Assembly (NCBI RefSeq): GCF_025460835.1
Contig: NZ_JAMXAY010000019.1
Coordinates: 17,754-81,753, forward strand
Direction of reading: 5' to 3'
Length of the DNA: 64,000 nucleotides
Origin: Parapedobacter soli
Lineage (GTDB): Bacteria; Bacteroidota; Bacteroidia; Sphingobacteriales; Sphingobacteriaceae
Notes under the pieces: model-generated
What the model saw: only the letters and a program-made list of their open reading frames with translations
Told to the model about the DNA's origin: nothing
Database searches by the model: none
Made by a program: the position numbers and the translations under genes
Shown here: one piece after another, positions 19,472-32,100 of the stretch
Position numbering within the stretch: the stretch's first letter is position 1
Layout: the number at the start of each line of letters is the position of its first letter

Positions 19472-22400
19472 CTAAGCAGGAATTACTTTTAGATATTTTT
19501 CTGGATTTTTCGTGTCTCGTACAAACCAAGCAGCTGTTCCGTCAATATCTCTCCCTAATCGAGCATGGGGTATAGGTGGGAGCGATGCTTCCCCAAGAGG
19601 GTTCCGTACGGCAATAAAACCTGACTTGGTCAACTCGTGCACACTTTCTTCAAACGCACGAATAATTTCGTTTAAATCATCACTGGTATGTGCTGTAGTC
19701 ATAAAACAGGCGAGCCCACTCCAGATATGGACTCCCTTGCTTCTCATCAGTAGGAAAAGTAGGTCGCTTATGATGGAGTCTTCTTTAAATTTGATTTGCC
19801 ACAACGAACTGAAGTGCTCAACGACGATGGGGAGCTGGTATGCCTGGCAAATGCTATTGAGCTTTTCGGCTAAAATACGTGTGTTTTCATCTAGTATTTC
19901 CAATAAACTTGACCCTTGCTCTTTGAGGTAAGACAAAAAAGCATAAGAAGAAGCGAGTGCAAGCGGGTGACGGAAAAATGAGCTGGAAAAATAGGTTACG
20001 CCTACTTCGGGGGTACTTTGATCTCCATATTGCCAAGTACCACCGTCCATTGAATCCATGAACGACTTGTGTCCGGCTATAACTCCGATTGGCAAGCCGC
20101 CACCAAGTGCTTTCCCATATACAGCGATGTCTGCCTTTACCCTAGTTAAGCCTTGGGCTCCTTGGAGATGGTATCGGAAGCCCGAAACCACTTCGTCGAA
20201 AATCAATACTACATTTAACCGGTTCGTTAAGTGCCGCAGATCTTTCAAAAAAGCCAAGGGGATACCGGCTGGTTTTCTACTTTGTATGGGTTCAACTAAT
20301 ACTGCGGCGAGATTGTCCGCATATTCTTCGATGTAGGCTAATGAGTCTGCAGAGCCATATTCCAGTACAATTACATTCGAGATAGCTTCGGATGTGATAC
20401 CTGCAAAGGCTGGAAGGGGTTGGTGTTTTCCGGTTCCTCTAATCTGCATTTCGTCCGAATTACCATGGATTGAATCGGCAAAAACAACGACTTTGTCCCG
20501 CCCGGTAACGGTACGGGCGATTCGCATGGCCCCAGTTACCGCCTCTGAGCCGGAATTGCAAAATGTCACACGATCAAAGCCTGTGAAATCGCAGATCATT
20601 TTACTCACTTTGCCCGCTTTCTCATGCTGTGAGCCGATCTCATAACCTGCGTCTATTTGTTTCAGTAAGGCATTTTTCAGTTCTTCATTCTGGTAACCTA
20701 GAAGGTTTGATCCATAGCCACTTACGGTATCGATGTATTTGTTTCCATCGAGATCCCATAAATAACAGCCATCGGATTTCTCGATCACTAAAGGATAGGT
20801 TACCTCCTTGACTAAGGGCCTGAATCCACTAACGGCACGGGGATCGGCTAAATGGTCGCGATGTTCCTGCGTGTAAGATTTACTCTGTGCGGTTTTTTGT
20901 ATATATCGATCAATAAAATTATTCAAAGCGACATGTTGTCGGTCATCCAGTTGAATTGCTCCTTTTGGGATATTACTTGATGCGTCAAACGTCGACTTGC
21001 GTTCAATCTTGGTAGTAGGAACCAACAATTCTTTTTTATCCGTCGGTCCTGTTATAGCTATAGCAGGCGATTGCGGGTGGTGGCCTTGTAGTAGCGCAAT
21101 CTGTTGTGATATAAGGCTAATTTGTTGTGATATGAGGCTGATCGCATCAAGTTGCCCATTTTGAGTTGAATTCGTTTGAGGTATAGCATTGTTCTCTATC
21201 GGTTGGGCTTGCGGAGTTGGAACGTTATTTTGCTCTTCTTGGGGTATATTCGTGGCTAGGTACGATGCAAGCAATTCCAAATTCTGGCAATCCTCGTTCA
21301 ACATACGGAACGTAACGGGAACATTGAAAGCTTTCTTGAGATGCTGTGCTACCTGCGTCAATAGTAACGAATCAAATCCAAGTGCTATAAAGTTACTTGT
21401 TAAGGAAGCCTCAGATAGGTTGATACCCGATGCATCTTCTAAAATAGACTTTATGCGCGTGATTAGATGATCTTTTTCCATTACCGTGTTATTTGTTTTG
21501 TGAGGAATTGCACTAAGACTTTCCTTGTGGTCCCCCGGAGCCAGCCAAAAGACTTGTTTGTCGTAAGCGTAAGTGGGGATAGTTTTGAGCACTTTAGGGT
21601 AATACCCATAAAGTTGATCCCATCGCGGTTCGAAACCACGGGTCGCCAATTGTCCAACTGCTTCGCGGATAGATTGACATTCGTTGTTTGCTGCTTGGGT
21701 AATAGACGAAAATACGCGACCGGAGAGTCCTGTACCATGTTGCCTAGTGAGCGTTGACGTGACTTGTCCCGGACCTGCTTCTAAGTATACTGGCGGCGTA
21801 AGAAACGTTTTCTCTGCAAATAGAATGGCGTCGGAAAAGCGTACCGTTGAGACAATATGGTCTGCCCAGTAACCCGGGTCGGTAGCTTGATCGTCTAACA
21901 GCCAATTGCCTTTTACCGTAGAGACAATAGGTAGCTTGGGGGGCGAAAGTTGTATGTCGGAGATTGCGTTTATAAACGGGCGTTGTATAGGACGCATCAT
22001 TTCCGAATGGAATGCATGGCTCGTATGTAGGAGCTTGTTGGGAATGTCTTTTTCTTTCAGAAAATTGATAAACTCGGCAATCTGATGCTCCGGACCTGAA
22101 ACGACACATAGTTGGGGTGCATTGTTTGCCGCGATAGATAAGCCTTGGGGGAGGATGGTTCGGATTTTTTCTGCCGAAGCTCGCACAGATAACATGCTGC
22201 CTGTTGGTACTGATTTTGATAATTTTCCCCGTATAGCAACAAGCTTGAGCGCATCTTCGAGTGAAAAAACCCCAGCAAGATGCGCGGCAACGAACTCACC
22301 TACACTGTGCCCGATGAATGCTGTTGGTTGTATACCCCAACTCATCCAAAGCTGTGCAAGCGCATAAGACGTAACAAAAAGGGCCGGTTGGGTATAATAG

Positions 22401-25400
22401 GTGTCACGTAATAATGCGGAAGCATCGTCGGACGAACGTTCGGTAGCGGGGAAAAGGATCGGGCGGATGTCTTCACCCATTTCTTTCTTCAGGAGGTCTG
22501 CACAGTGGTCAATAGCTTCTTGATATACGGGCTCACGCTGGTACAAATCGCTCCCCATTCCGATATATTGGGCTCCTTGTCCTGGGAAAAGGAAAACTAA
22601 TTGGTCGGATTGTTCTTTCAATTCATGTTGTTGAAACTGCCCTGTGCGAAGCTGATGGATTAACTGAGTATGATCTACACTTGCAACCGAGAAGCGGTGT
22701 GAGAACCTTTCCTGTGTCTGCTGAAGCGTGTATGCAACCTCCTCTGGTTTAATGAGTGGATTACGCTCAAGATAATCGGCTAGCTTTTTGGCATAGGTTT
22801 CACCCGATTGGCTTGTTTGTGCAGACCACGTTACCACGATAGGTTGGCCTACAACAGCTGGGGGCGGCGTTGTTTGTGGCGATGTAAAGGGTATTGCGCT
22901 TAGAATAACGTGCGCATTCGTACCACCGACACCAAATGAGCTAACCCCCGCGATGAATTTCTTGCTTGTATCGATCTGAGTTAGCGTATCGTTGACCTCG
23001 AAAGGGCTGTTTCCTAAATCAATATTCGGGTGTGTACTTTTAAAATTGATGGTAGGAGGTATGACGCCATGGTATAACGCTAACGCTGTTTTAATCAGCC
23101 CCGCCACACCCGATGCGTGGGTGAGGTGGCCCAGATTGCTTTTTATCGAGCCAATCCGGCAATATTGCTTTTTTGTTGTCTCTCCGAAGGCCATTTTTAG
23201 GCCAAGCAGTTCAATCGGGTCACCGATCGGTGTCGCCGTTCCGTGTGCTTCTATATAGCCGATATCATTTGGGTCTATGTCGGCATCGTCAATTGCCATG
23301 CGGATGGCATGCGCCTGCCCCTCTGAGGAGGGAGCCATGAAACTACCCTTGCCGCCACCGTCGTTGCTGATGCCGACACCCTTGATGACGGCATAGATCG
23401 TGTCGCCGTCAGCTTGTGCGGCTTCGAGCTGCTTTAGTAACACAACACCTGCACCGTCACTAAAAACGGTACCTGTAGCGTCGGCATCGAAGGTCCGTGT
23501 GTGCCCGTCTTTGCTAAACATCGCTCCGTCTTCAAAAAGCTGCCCGCTATTGATGGGTATCGTGATGGAGACGCCTCCGGCAATGGCCATGTCGCATTGC
23601 TTACTACGGATAGATTCCACAGCTTGCGCAACCGCCACCAACGATGTGCTGCAAGCGGTATTTATGGCAACCGCGGGGCCGTTGAGGTTGAGTTGGTAGG
23701 CCACACGGGTTGGGATATAATCCCGTTCGTTTAACAGCATCGTTTGGAATTCTCCAATCTTGGAGATTTCTTCCGGATGGTGGCGTACGTTATTAGCAAA
23801 GTAAGTGGCATTACCTGAACCGGCATACACACCTATGGTATATTGGTCCTTTTTGACGAGATAGCCCGTTTGTTCCAAAACATCCCGGCAAATCTCCAGG
23901 AATATCCGCTGCTGCGGGTCCATGAGTCTGGCCATTACGGGCGTGATGCCGAAAACTGCTGCATCGAACCACTCGGCCTCGTCGATTATGCCGCGTGCCT
24001 TGACGTATTCCGGCCTATTGCGTAACTCGGCAGGGATGCCCGGGTCCAGTTCATGATCTTCGAAAAAAGTGATCGTTTCCTCTCCGGCAAGTAACACGTC
24101 CCATAACTCTTCAACATTTTTTGCACCCGGGAAACGGCCGGCCATGCCAATGATGGCGACCGCACGATCTATACCTTCTTTTTGTGATGTCTTTGATCTG
24201 TTGATGGGTGAAGTTCGTCCATTTTGGATATAATCAGCCAATTTTTGGGGTGTCGGGTATTGGTAGAGGTCGACAATCGGCAAGCGATAGCCCCTCGTTC
24301 TTTTGAAATTGGAGACAAATTTCATGGCTAGCAGGGAGTTCCCGCCCAGTTCAAAGAAATTATCCGTGCTGCGAACCGACTCCAGTCCCAAGATTGATTG
24401 CCATGAACTTTTGATGTCCTTTTCGGTCTGATCCTGGGAAACTGTAAGCGGATCTGAAGTGGAGTTTTGTTTTCTATTGGGAATGGGTAACGCTTTACGA
24501 TCTAATTTCCCGCTAGCCGAAAGAGGAAGTTCTTCTAGATGCATGTATTTGTCAGGCATCATGTAGTCGGGTAGCTTTTTCTGTAATTCCGTCAAAATGA
24601 GTTGCTCATTTGTAGCCTTGTCATCCCCGGTCCAATAGGCCACAAGTTGCTTTCCGATAAATTCATCCTCCCACACCGCTACACAACATTGCCTGACGCC
24701 CTGAACGGCTACCAACACCTGTTCTATTTCGCCTAGTTCGATGCGGAAGCCGCGTATTTTCACTTGATTGTCTATGCGTCCTAAATATTCGATTTCGCCG
24801 GAAGGAAGCTGCCGTGCAAGGTCCCCAGTCCGGTAAATGCGCCCTTCGTCAAAGGGATTCGGTATGAAGCGATTTGTGGTTAACTCCGGTAAATTGAGGT
24901 ATCCGCGGGCTACTTGTACCCCTCCAATGCATAATTCTCCGGTTTCCCCGGTTGGAAGTAGGTTAAGTTGGTTATCGACTATATATAGGTGCGTATTCGC
25001 GATTGGCGTGCCAATAGTCACCGTTTCGAAATGATCAGGCACTTCCCAGCAAGTGACATCGATGGCCGCCTCGGTAGGGCCGTATAAGTTGAATAGCGGT
25101 ACATGAGGCAGTTTCTCTCTGAATAGGGAGATTTGATGTGCTGTAAGTGCTTCTCCACTGCATAGCACGCGTTTTAGCTTATTATTTAAATGCTCGACGG
25201 AATCGAGTAAAAATATTTCCAGCATGGAGGGAACGAAATGAATCGTCGTAATATCGTATTCGACGATAGCACGTGTTAAGTATTCACTGTCTTTATGTCC
25301 CCCGGGTGCAGCGAAGGCTATGCGTGCGCCAACCAAGATAGGCCACAGCAGCTCCCATACGGAAACGTCAAAGCAGTAGGTCGTTTTTTGCAGAACGGTA

Positions 25401-25993
25401 TCGTGGGCAGTTAACTTAAAATAATCCTGTGCCCAAAGCAATCTATTATATAATCCACCATGTTCGTTCATGACTCCCTTGGGATTTCCAGTGGAACCGG
25501 ACGTGTAGATTACATAAGCCAAGTCCCCCGGTTGAGGAAGCTCAGGTAGATTGTGTGTTGGGAATGACTGCCAGCCGGTTGTTTGGTCTTCTTCTAATGC
25601 AATGTTTTGATAGTGTACGTTGTTATTGCCGCTGTCTACGAGCCCCTCATATATTCCCGGCGTTGTCAAAACGATAGGCATCGCCGTGTCTTTTAAAATA
25701 TATTGGATACGGCCTGTTGGATATTCAGGGTCTATAGGTACGTACGCACAACGTGCTTTTAATATAGCCAGGATACTGATAAGCATTTCGAACGATCTTT
25801 CGAGACAGATGCCTACCATCGTACCTGGCGTTATGCCATAATCAATCAAGTAGTAAGCTAACTGGTTTGATTTTTCGTTCAGTTCTCGATAGGTGAATTG
25901 TTTCTGCCCGACCAACACGGCAGGGGCATCAGGAGACTTGAGTGCCTGCTCATTGAATAGGTGAATAATCGTATCGTTTTTATCGCTTTTCAT
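19472..25993 (-). CDS. Hybrid NRPS-PKS with aminotransferase, A(Ser?)-T-KS-AT-ACP-AMT
   Basis: 2173 residues with no N-terminal C domain, so it starts a chain. A domain (YTSGSTGNPKG ~165; code read as DVWHLSLIDK, the serine code), T (FFELGGNSLL ~551), ketosynthase (TACSTSL Cys ~781, EAHGTATPIGDP, KSNLGHLTHASG), malonyl-type acyltransferase (GHSVGE ~1230, HAFHS), ACP (LGFDSLLL ~1539), a Gln-rich linker (ISLISQQISLISQQIALLQ), then a class III PLP aminotransferase (FCNSGSEAV, IFDEVVSGFRYH, Lys in YGKALGGG ~1960) and the usual short tail. There is no KR or DH. Predicted product: Ser extended with malonate to a beta-ketone and transaminated to a 3,4-diamino-5-hydroxypentanoyl thioester. Its own palindrome promoter lies upstream. 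Confidence 0.93.
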   Translation of the reverse strand: MKSDKNDTIIHLFNEQALKSPDAPAVLVGQKQFTYRELNEKSNQLAYYLIDYGITPGTMVGICLERSFEMLISILAILKARCAYVPIDPEYPTGRIQYILKDTAMPIVLTTPGIYEGLVDSGNNNVHYQNIALEEDQTTGWQSFPTHNLPELPQPGDLAYVIYTSGSTGNPKGVMNEHGGLYNRLLWAQDYFKLTAHDTVLQKTTYCFDVSVWELLWPILVGARIAFAAPGGHKDSEYLTRAIVEYDITTIHFVPSMLEIFLLDSVEHLNNKLKRVLCSGEALTAHQISLFREKLPHVPLFNLYGPTEAAIDVTCWEVPDHFETVTIGTPIANTHLYIVDNQLNLLPTGETGELCIGGVQVARGYLNLPELTTNRFIPNPFDEGRIYRTGDLARQLPSGEIEYLGRIDNQVKIRGFRIELGEIEQVLVAVQGVRQCCVAVWEDEFIGKQLVAYWTGDDKATNEQLILTELQKKLPDYMMPDKYMHLEELPLSASGKLDRKALPIPNRKQNSTSDPLTVSQDQTEKDIKSSWQSILGLESVRSTDNFFELGGNSLLAMKFVSNFKRTRGYRLPIVDLYQYPTPQKLADYIQNGRTSPINRSKTSQKEGIDRAVAIIGMAGRFPGAKNVEELWDVLLAGEETITFFEDHELDPGIPAELRNRPEYVKARGIIDEAEWFDAAVFGITPVMARLMDPQQRIFLEICRDVLEQTGYLVKKDQYTIGVYAGSGNATYFANNVRHHPEEISKIGEFQTMLLNERDYIPTRVAYQLNLNGPAVAINTACSTSLVAVAQAVESIRSKQCDMAIAGGVSITIPINSGQLFEDGAMFSKDGHTRTFDADATGTVFSDGAGVVLLKQLEAAQADGDTIYAVIKGVGISNDGGGKGSFMAPSSEGQAHAIRMAIDDADIDPNDIGYIEAHGTATPIGDPIELLGLKMAFGETTKKQYCRIGSIKSNLGHLTHASGVAGLIKTALALYHGVIPPTINFKSTHPNIDLGNSPFEVNDTLTQIDTSKKFIAGVSSFGVGGTNAHVILSAIPFTSPQTTPPPAVVGQPIVVTWSAQTSQSGETYAKKLADYLERNPLIKPEEVAYTLQQTQERFSHRFSVASVDHTQLIHQLRTGQFQQHELKEQSDQLVFLFPGQGAQYIGMGSDLYQREPVYQEAIDHCADLLKKEMGEDIRPILFPATERSSDDASALLRDTYYTQPALFVTSYALAQLWMSWGIQPTAFIGHSVGEFVAAHLAGVFSLEDALKLVAIRGKLSKSVPTGSMLSVRASAEKIRTILPQGLSIAANNAPQLCVVSGPEHQIAEFINFLKEKDIPNKLLHTSHAFHSEMMRPIQRPFINAISDIQLSPPKLPIVSTVKGNWLLDDQATDPGYWADHIVSTVRFSDAILFAEKTFLTPPVYLEAGPGQVTSTLTRQHGTGLSGRVFSSITQAANNECQSIREAVGQLATRGFEPRWDQLYGYYPKVLKTIPTYAYDKQVFWLAPGDHKESLSAIPHKTNNTVMEKDHLITRIKSILEDASGINLSEASLTSNFIALGFDSLLLTQVAQHLKKAFNVPVTFRMLNEDCQNLELLASYLATNIPQEEQNNVPTPQAQPIENNAIPQTNSTQNGQLDAISLISQQISLISQQIALLQGHHPQSPAIAITGPTDKKELLVPTTKIERKSTFDASSNIPKGAIQLDDRQHVALNNFIDRYIQKTAQSKSYTQEHRDHLADPRAVSGFRPLVKEVTYPLVIEKSDGCYLWDLDGNKYIDTVSGYGSNLLGYQNEELKNALLKQIDAGYEIGSQHEKAGKVSKMICDFTGFDRVTFCNSGSEAVTGAMRIARTVTGRDKVVVFADSIHGNSDEMQIRGTGKHQPLPAFAGITSEAISNVIVLEYGSADSLAYIEEYADNLAAVLVEPIQSRKPAGIPLAFLKDLRHLTNRLNVVLIFDEVVSGFRYHLQGAQGLTRVKADIAVYGKALGGGLPIGVIAGHKSFMDSMDGGTWQYGDQSTPEVGVTYFSSSFFRHPLALASSYAFLSYLKEQGSSLLEILDENTRILAEKLNSICQAYQLPIVVEHFSSLWQIKFKEDSIISDLLFLLMRSKGVHIWSGLACFMTTAHTSDDLNEIIRAFEESVHELTKSGFIAVRNPLGEASLPPIPHARLGRDIDGTAAWFVRDTKNPEKYLKVIPA

Positions 25994-26027
25994 ATATCAA
26001 ATGCAACATCCCAAAATTAGGTATAAT

Positions 26028-26103
26028 CAAAAGTATTGCGAATATTCGTTTTTTGCAGTACTTATGGCCCTCCATTTTTTCATTTGTAGTGGTTATGCTA
26101 CAC
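26028..26103 (-). promoter_or_regulatory. Palindrome plus -7 element in front of 25993 hybrid gene
   Basis: Inverted repeat TTGTAG-TGGTTATG-CTACAC at 26084-26103. The minus-strand -7 element TACTTTTG runs 26035 to 26028, exactly 58.5 bases from the palindrome centre. No TTG is found at the -33 distance. A second TAATTTTG lies at 26019-26012 and could be an alternative -7 element. The remaining part of the 192-base gap (26104-26185) shows nothing recognisable. Confidence 0.78.
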
Positions 26104-26185
26104 CTGTTTTCGGGCATAGCATATCCTTATCCTTGCCGTAAGGTGGAAATCAATGGGTGTTGGATGGTGCGTATGTCCTATCTAG

Positions 26186-29100
26186 TTAGTTTGCTTGGAT
26201 TTGCAAGAACTTTTTAGGATTTTTCTCATCTGCTATAAACCATGCGGGGTTGCCGTGCTTGTCTTTGCCAAGGCGCGCATTGGGGATTGGAGGAATGGAT
26301 ATGTCATCGGTGGGCGCGATGGAAGTGGTAGGTATAAACCCTGCTTCAACCAACTCTTTGACGCATAATTCAAAGACATGAGCGATACGTTCGATATCTT
26401 CATCAGTATGTACCGTGGTCAGAAAACAGGGGAATCCATCTTGGATATGGATGCCACGTAGCCGCATCGCCGCAAACAATAGCTCGCTATAGGGATATTC
26501 TTTGTGATATTTTACCTTCCAAAGCGATCCGAAATGAGCGACGTATATGGGTACTTGATAATAGTGGCATATCGAATTCAGTTTATCTACCAGTATTTTT
26601 GTCCGCCGATTGACAGACTCCTGCAATTGGGGCCCCTGTTCTTTCAGGTACTCCAGCGAGGCTTCCGTGGTAGCCAGTGCAAGGGGGTGCCGCACGAATG
26701 TGCCTGCAAAGTAAGTTACGCCTGCCTCGGGTATCGAATCATCGCCATATTGCCAAAAACCTCCATCCAATGCGTCCATAAATGGTTTACGGCCGGCAAT
26801 AATCCCGATGGATATACCTGCGCCCGCTACTTTTCCATAGGTTGCGATATCGGCTTGGATGTTAAATAGCCCTTGGGCACCCCGTGGGTGGAAACGGAAT
26901 CCGGAAATGACCTCGTCGAAAATGAGTGTTGTGCCAGCCTCCGCAGTGATGGTACGCAACTCTTTGAGGAATTCCACAGGTACAAATTCGGGCCTGCGGC
27001 TTTGGATGGGTTCAACCAGCACGGCGGCTAATTCGTGCGCCCGATCCCGGATGATTTGTAATGATTCTTCCGTGCCATAATCCAGGATTAGCATATTTTG
27101 AACTGCCTCGGGCATAATACCGGGTGCTGCCGGATATGTCTTTAACTTTTTTGTGCCACGTGCAATGACTTCGTCCATGATGCCGTGGTATGAATTCGTG
27201 AATGCTACAATGGTAGACCGGCCGGTAACGGTACGTGCGATACGCATAGCACCCAGTACAGCTTCAGATCCGGTATTGCACAGCGCGGCCCTGTCAAAGC
27301 CCGTAAATTCACATACTAATTTGCAGACTTTCCCAGATTTTTCGTGTTGCGGGCCTATCTCGTACCCTTCTTCGATTTGCTGTAAGAGGGCTTGCTTAAC
27401 TACATCGGGTTGATACCCCAGGAAATTGGAACCAAATCCATTCAAGACATCGATGTATTCATTGCCGTCAATATCCCACAATCGGGAGCCTTTCGATTTA
27501 TTCACCACTATGGAATAGACAATCTCCTTGGTTTCGGGCTTGAAACCCGATACGACGCGGGGGTCTGCCATGTGCCTCCGGTTCTCTTGTGTATATGTTT
27601 TGCTTCGATTGGTCTTCTGGGTATATTGGGTTATGAAGGTGCTTAGGTAGGCTTGCTGCCCATCTGTTAATCCCAGTGACGTTTTTTCAATACGAGCGGT
27701 TGCACCGAATGGTTTTTTTAACTCTACGGATTCTTCGGGAGTAAGTGCGCTCCACTTTTCTTGTGGGGTGCTGGCATCTCCGGTTGGTACTGCCTGTTTA
27801 AGCGGTGCCGGATTGTGGGGCACGCCGGCCTGGTTTTGTTGGAGGACAGCTATCTGTTGGGATAACAATGCAATCTGTTGGAAAATGAAACTAGTAGTGT
27901 TTGCATCAGTTACCCCCGGGGTTATCGGCTGCTGTACAGGTGCCATGGTGGGTTGGTTGGTGTCGCCGGCGCCGGGTTCCAATGTCTTATCCAAATACGT
28001 TGCAAGCGTATCTACGGTCCCGTAGGTTTCACTCAGTCCCCTGAACGTGACCGGAACGCCGAATTCCTTTTTTATGGTGAGGGCCAACTGGGTAAGCAAT
28101 AGGGAATCAAGACCAAGTTCCATGAAGCTTGTATGGTTCGCTTGGGGATTGATCTCAATACCAGTGGCCTCTTCAAGTAACGACCGTACTTTATCTTTGA
28201 GTGCTTCTTTTTTGTCCATGATGGCTGTAGCGGTGTTTTGATAAGTGATGGGTTGATTATTTGCCTCTTCCATTGGTTTTGCTGCTGCCGCTGGAAATAG
28301 CCAATATGTTTTTCGATTGAATGCGTAAGTCGGCAATGCAGTAAAGTTGCCGGGTGAAGGGGCCAAGGCTTTCCAATCCAGGGGTATGCCTGATGCCCAT
28401 AAACTACCGACAGCTTTATACAGTTCGCGGTGTGTATCTACCGCTTTTATACCGCCGATTGCCTTGGATATGAAGTGGCTGCCGTGCTGTTTCGCTAACG
28501 TAGCGGCAACAGCTCCCGGGCCTACTTCAAGGAAGACCGGGCTGATTTCCTTCTCGAGGAAAATCAATGCATCTGAAAACTTCACAGTGGCCTGTACATG
28601 GCGTACCCAGTATTCGGTGCTCGTTGCTTCATCGTCTTTCAGCCAGGTGCCAGTTACGGTGGAAACAATCGGCTTATTGGGGGTGTGGAGTGTGATGTTT
28701 TTAAAGGATTCCCTGAACTCGTCCAATATGGGAATCATCATATCCGAATGAAACGCATGGCTGGTTTCCAACGGCTTGTTGGCAATTCCCAGGTTGTTGA
28801 GATGAGCGGAAAACGCCTGGATCTTTGGGGTTTCGCCCGCTACTACACATAGTGATGGTGCATTAATAGCTGCCATGGATACGCCGGCCGGCATCGATTG
28901 GGCGATATGGCTGGCTTTATCCCTGACCGATAGCATGCTCCCGGCGGGAAGGCCGGAAATCAATTGCCCGCGGATAGCCACTAATTTCAGTACATCGGCC
29001 AACGAAAAAACACCCGCTAAATGCGCAGCAACAAATTCACCGATACTATGGCCAATGAACGCCGTGGGTATTATCCCCCAACTTATCCATAGTTTTGCCA

Positions 29101-32100
29101 ATGCATATTCCGTAACAAACAGAGCCGGCTGGGTGTACTTTGTGTTTTTGAGATTTTCCTGAGCGTCCCGGTCTACGGCCTCCACGAAGATGATATCCCG
29201 TATATCTTCTCCAAGTATATCAAGGAGTACCGTACTGCATTCATCTACGGCTTCCCTGTATACGTTTTCACGGTCGTAGAGTTCCTTGCCCATATTCAGG
29301 AACTGGGAACCTTGCCCGGGGAACATGAATGTGATTGCCCCGCTGTGTTTACCAGCCTCATGGATCTCCAAGGGGCGCGTCTGTAGGCTGTTGACCAGAT
29401 CACCGGTATCGGAAGCCACAATGGAACTCCGGTATTCAAAGTCCTGTCGCCGATGCTGCAGCGTATAAGCGATGTCCTGTATCGGGACATCGGGGTTATG
29501 GTTGATAAATTCCGCCAATCTGTCGGCATAGCGCTGCAACGAAGTTTCGTTTCTGGCCGATAGATTGATAATATGCAGATCGGAAGGGCTCCCGGTGCCT
29601 TCCTGTGGAGTCAGTTGGTCTGCGCCGGTTTCATGTGCTTCGAGAATGACATGTACGTTGGTTCCTCCTACACCGAAAGAGCTAACACCCGCAATTCGTT
29701 TTCCATTACGTGGCGACCAGTCGTTAAGTTGGTCATTGACAATAAACGGGCTTCCACTGAAATCAATTGCTGGATTAGGCTCACTGTAATTGATGGAAGG
29801 GACCAGCTTTTTATGATGGAGCGACATGGCGGTCTTTATCAGTCCGGCAACACCTGCAGCATGCGTGAGGTGGCCCATATTGCTTTTTATGGACCCAATT
29901 CTGCAGTATTGGGCTTCTTCCTGGCTGCCGAATGCTAACCGTAATCCTTGGATTTCTATCGGGTCGCCCAAAGGCGTCGCCGTTCCGTGGGTCTCTACGT
30001 ACGAAATATCTGCGGGGTTCACCTGGGCGTCACGGATGGCCATGCGGATGCAATTGGCTTGCCCTTCAGCATTCGGGGCTGTAAAACTACCCTTTACGCG
30101 GCCATCGTTGCTGATACCTACACCCTTGATTACGGCATATATGGTGTCTCCGTCTTTTTCTGCTTGCTTTTTGTCTTTCAGAACCACTACGCCCGCACCA
30201 TCGCTGAAAAGCGTGCCCTGCGCATCGCGGTCAAACGGCCGGCAGTGGCCATCGTTGCTTAGCATGGCGCCTTCTTCATATAAATGGCCGCTGTTAATCG
30301 GGCAGGTTATCGAGGCACCGCCCGCCAGCGCGATGTCGCACTGGCCCCGGCGTATGCTTTCAACGGCTTGGGCAACGGCTAGTAACGATGTTGAACAGGC
30401 AGATAACACCGTGACCGCCGGTCCTTTCAGATCGAGTGAATAGGCAACCCGGCTGGATATATAGTCTTTGTCGTTAGCGGTCAATACTTGCATTCCACCG
30501 GCTCTTTCAATCGATTTGCCGTTGGCTAGTACATTATTGGTGAAATAGGTGTTGTTGGCACACCCTGCATATATGCCGATGGATCCACCGAATTTCTGGG
30601 GTACGTATCCGCATTTTTCCAGTGCCTCCCAAGAAATCTCAAGAAATATGCGGTGTTGCGGATCCATTAGCTCCGCTTGCTTGGCATTGATGCCGAAAAA
30701 TGACGCATCGAAGTCTGTGGGATTGTTGATGATACCTCTCGCCCTGACATAATCGGGCGACAGCCGATCTGCCGAAGGAATCGATGGGTCCAATTCATTT
30801 TCGTCGAAGAATCGGATTGTTTCTTTCCCGTTGACAAGGACGTTCCACAACTCCTCCGTGGTGTCGGCACCGGGGAAACGACCGGCGATGCCGATAATGG
30901 CAACATCGTTATCGGGGCTTGTTGCCTGCTTTGCCGTTTGGATTTCGTTAGTGGCGTAAGCGTTGTTCCCTCCATCGAGGAAATGGGCTAAGTGTCTTAC
31001 CGTAGGGTACTGGTAAAGACGGAGTACTGGAATGTCTAAACCGGCTCTCCTTAATTCGATAGTGGTTTTCTGTGCCAATAGCGAGTTGCCCCCCAGTTCG
31101 AAAAAATTGTCGTCCCTTCCGACCCGCTCGACGTTCAGCAGTGATTTCCAGATGTCTGCAATCGTATGTTCCGTCTTATATTTTACCGCAGTATATGTGG
31201 TGCCCGATAATTGGGATGCATAGGGAAGGGGTAAAGCGTTTTTGTCTACCTTACCATTGCTGGTTAGCGGGATAGCGTCGACTTCTATAAGAAATTGAGG
31301 AACCATATACTCAGGCAACCGCCTGCGTAAGTATTTATTGATTGTCGATTTGTGTAGCGGTTGCTTAGCGACATAGTAGCCGATAAGTTGGGCGTCTTCA
31401 TGTCCCGTTTTTATAGCAGAGACAATACCGCGGCTAATCTCAGGAATCTGTTGCATGGTATGCTCGATTTCTCCGAGCTCTATCCTGAATCCTCTGATTT
31501 TTACTTGGTTGTCTATTCGTCCGAGATACTCCAATGTGCCATCTTCCGCTTGTTTGACCAGGTCTCCGGTCCGGTAAAGTCTAGTGCCCTCTTCGCCGAA
31601 AGGGTCTTGGATAAATCGATCAGCCGTAAGTTGTTCGAGATTGAGGTATCCCTTGGCTAGACCGTCGCCCCCCACAAAAAGTTCTCCCGCGGTATTGGGC
31701 GGTAGTGCCCTTAAGTTTTCATCTAATATACGGGTATATAGCGTAGGTATCGGTTTCCCAATAACACTGGTCGTGTTATCAAGATGTTTTTCTTCGATTT
31801 CTTGATAGGTTACGTGTACGGTTGTTTCGGTGATGCCGTACATATTAATAAGACTACAACCCGGATACCAGCTGTGCCAGGGCTTCAACTTGGCCGGGTT
31901 GAGGGCCTCTCCGCCGAAGATGACATACCTTACATCCAATGGGAGGGGCGATGATAATGCCGATATTTGATCTTGGAGGACATAGAATGCCGAGGGCGTT
32001 TGGTTCAATATGGTAACGTGCTCGTCGGCCAGTAATCTTGCGAACTGATTAGCATCACGTGTGGCATTTTTCGGAACGATGATCAATTTTCCTCCGAATA

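Noticed and set aside
19467..19529. A 21-residue longer start for the large NRPS
   Set aside because: It would overlap the end of the upstream gene; the ATG at 19466 aligns with the N-terminus of the related 38132 NRPS.
29826..30443. 205-residue plus-strand frame inside the ketosynthase region of the 32761 gene
   Set aside because: Antisense shadow of a strongly conserved KS domain; similar shadows occur at the same place in the paralogue.
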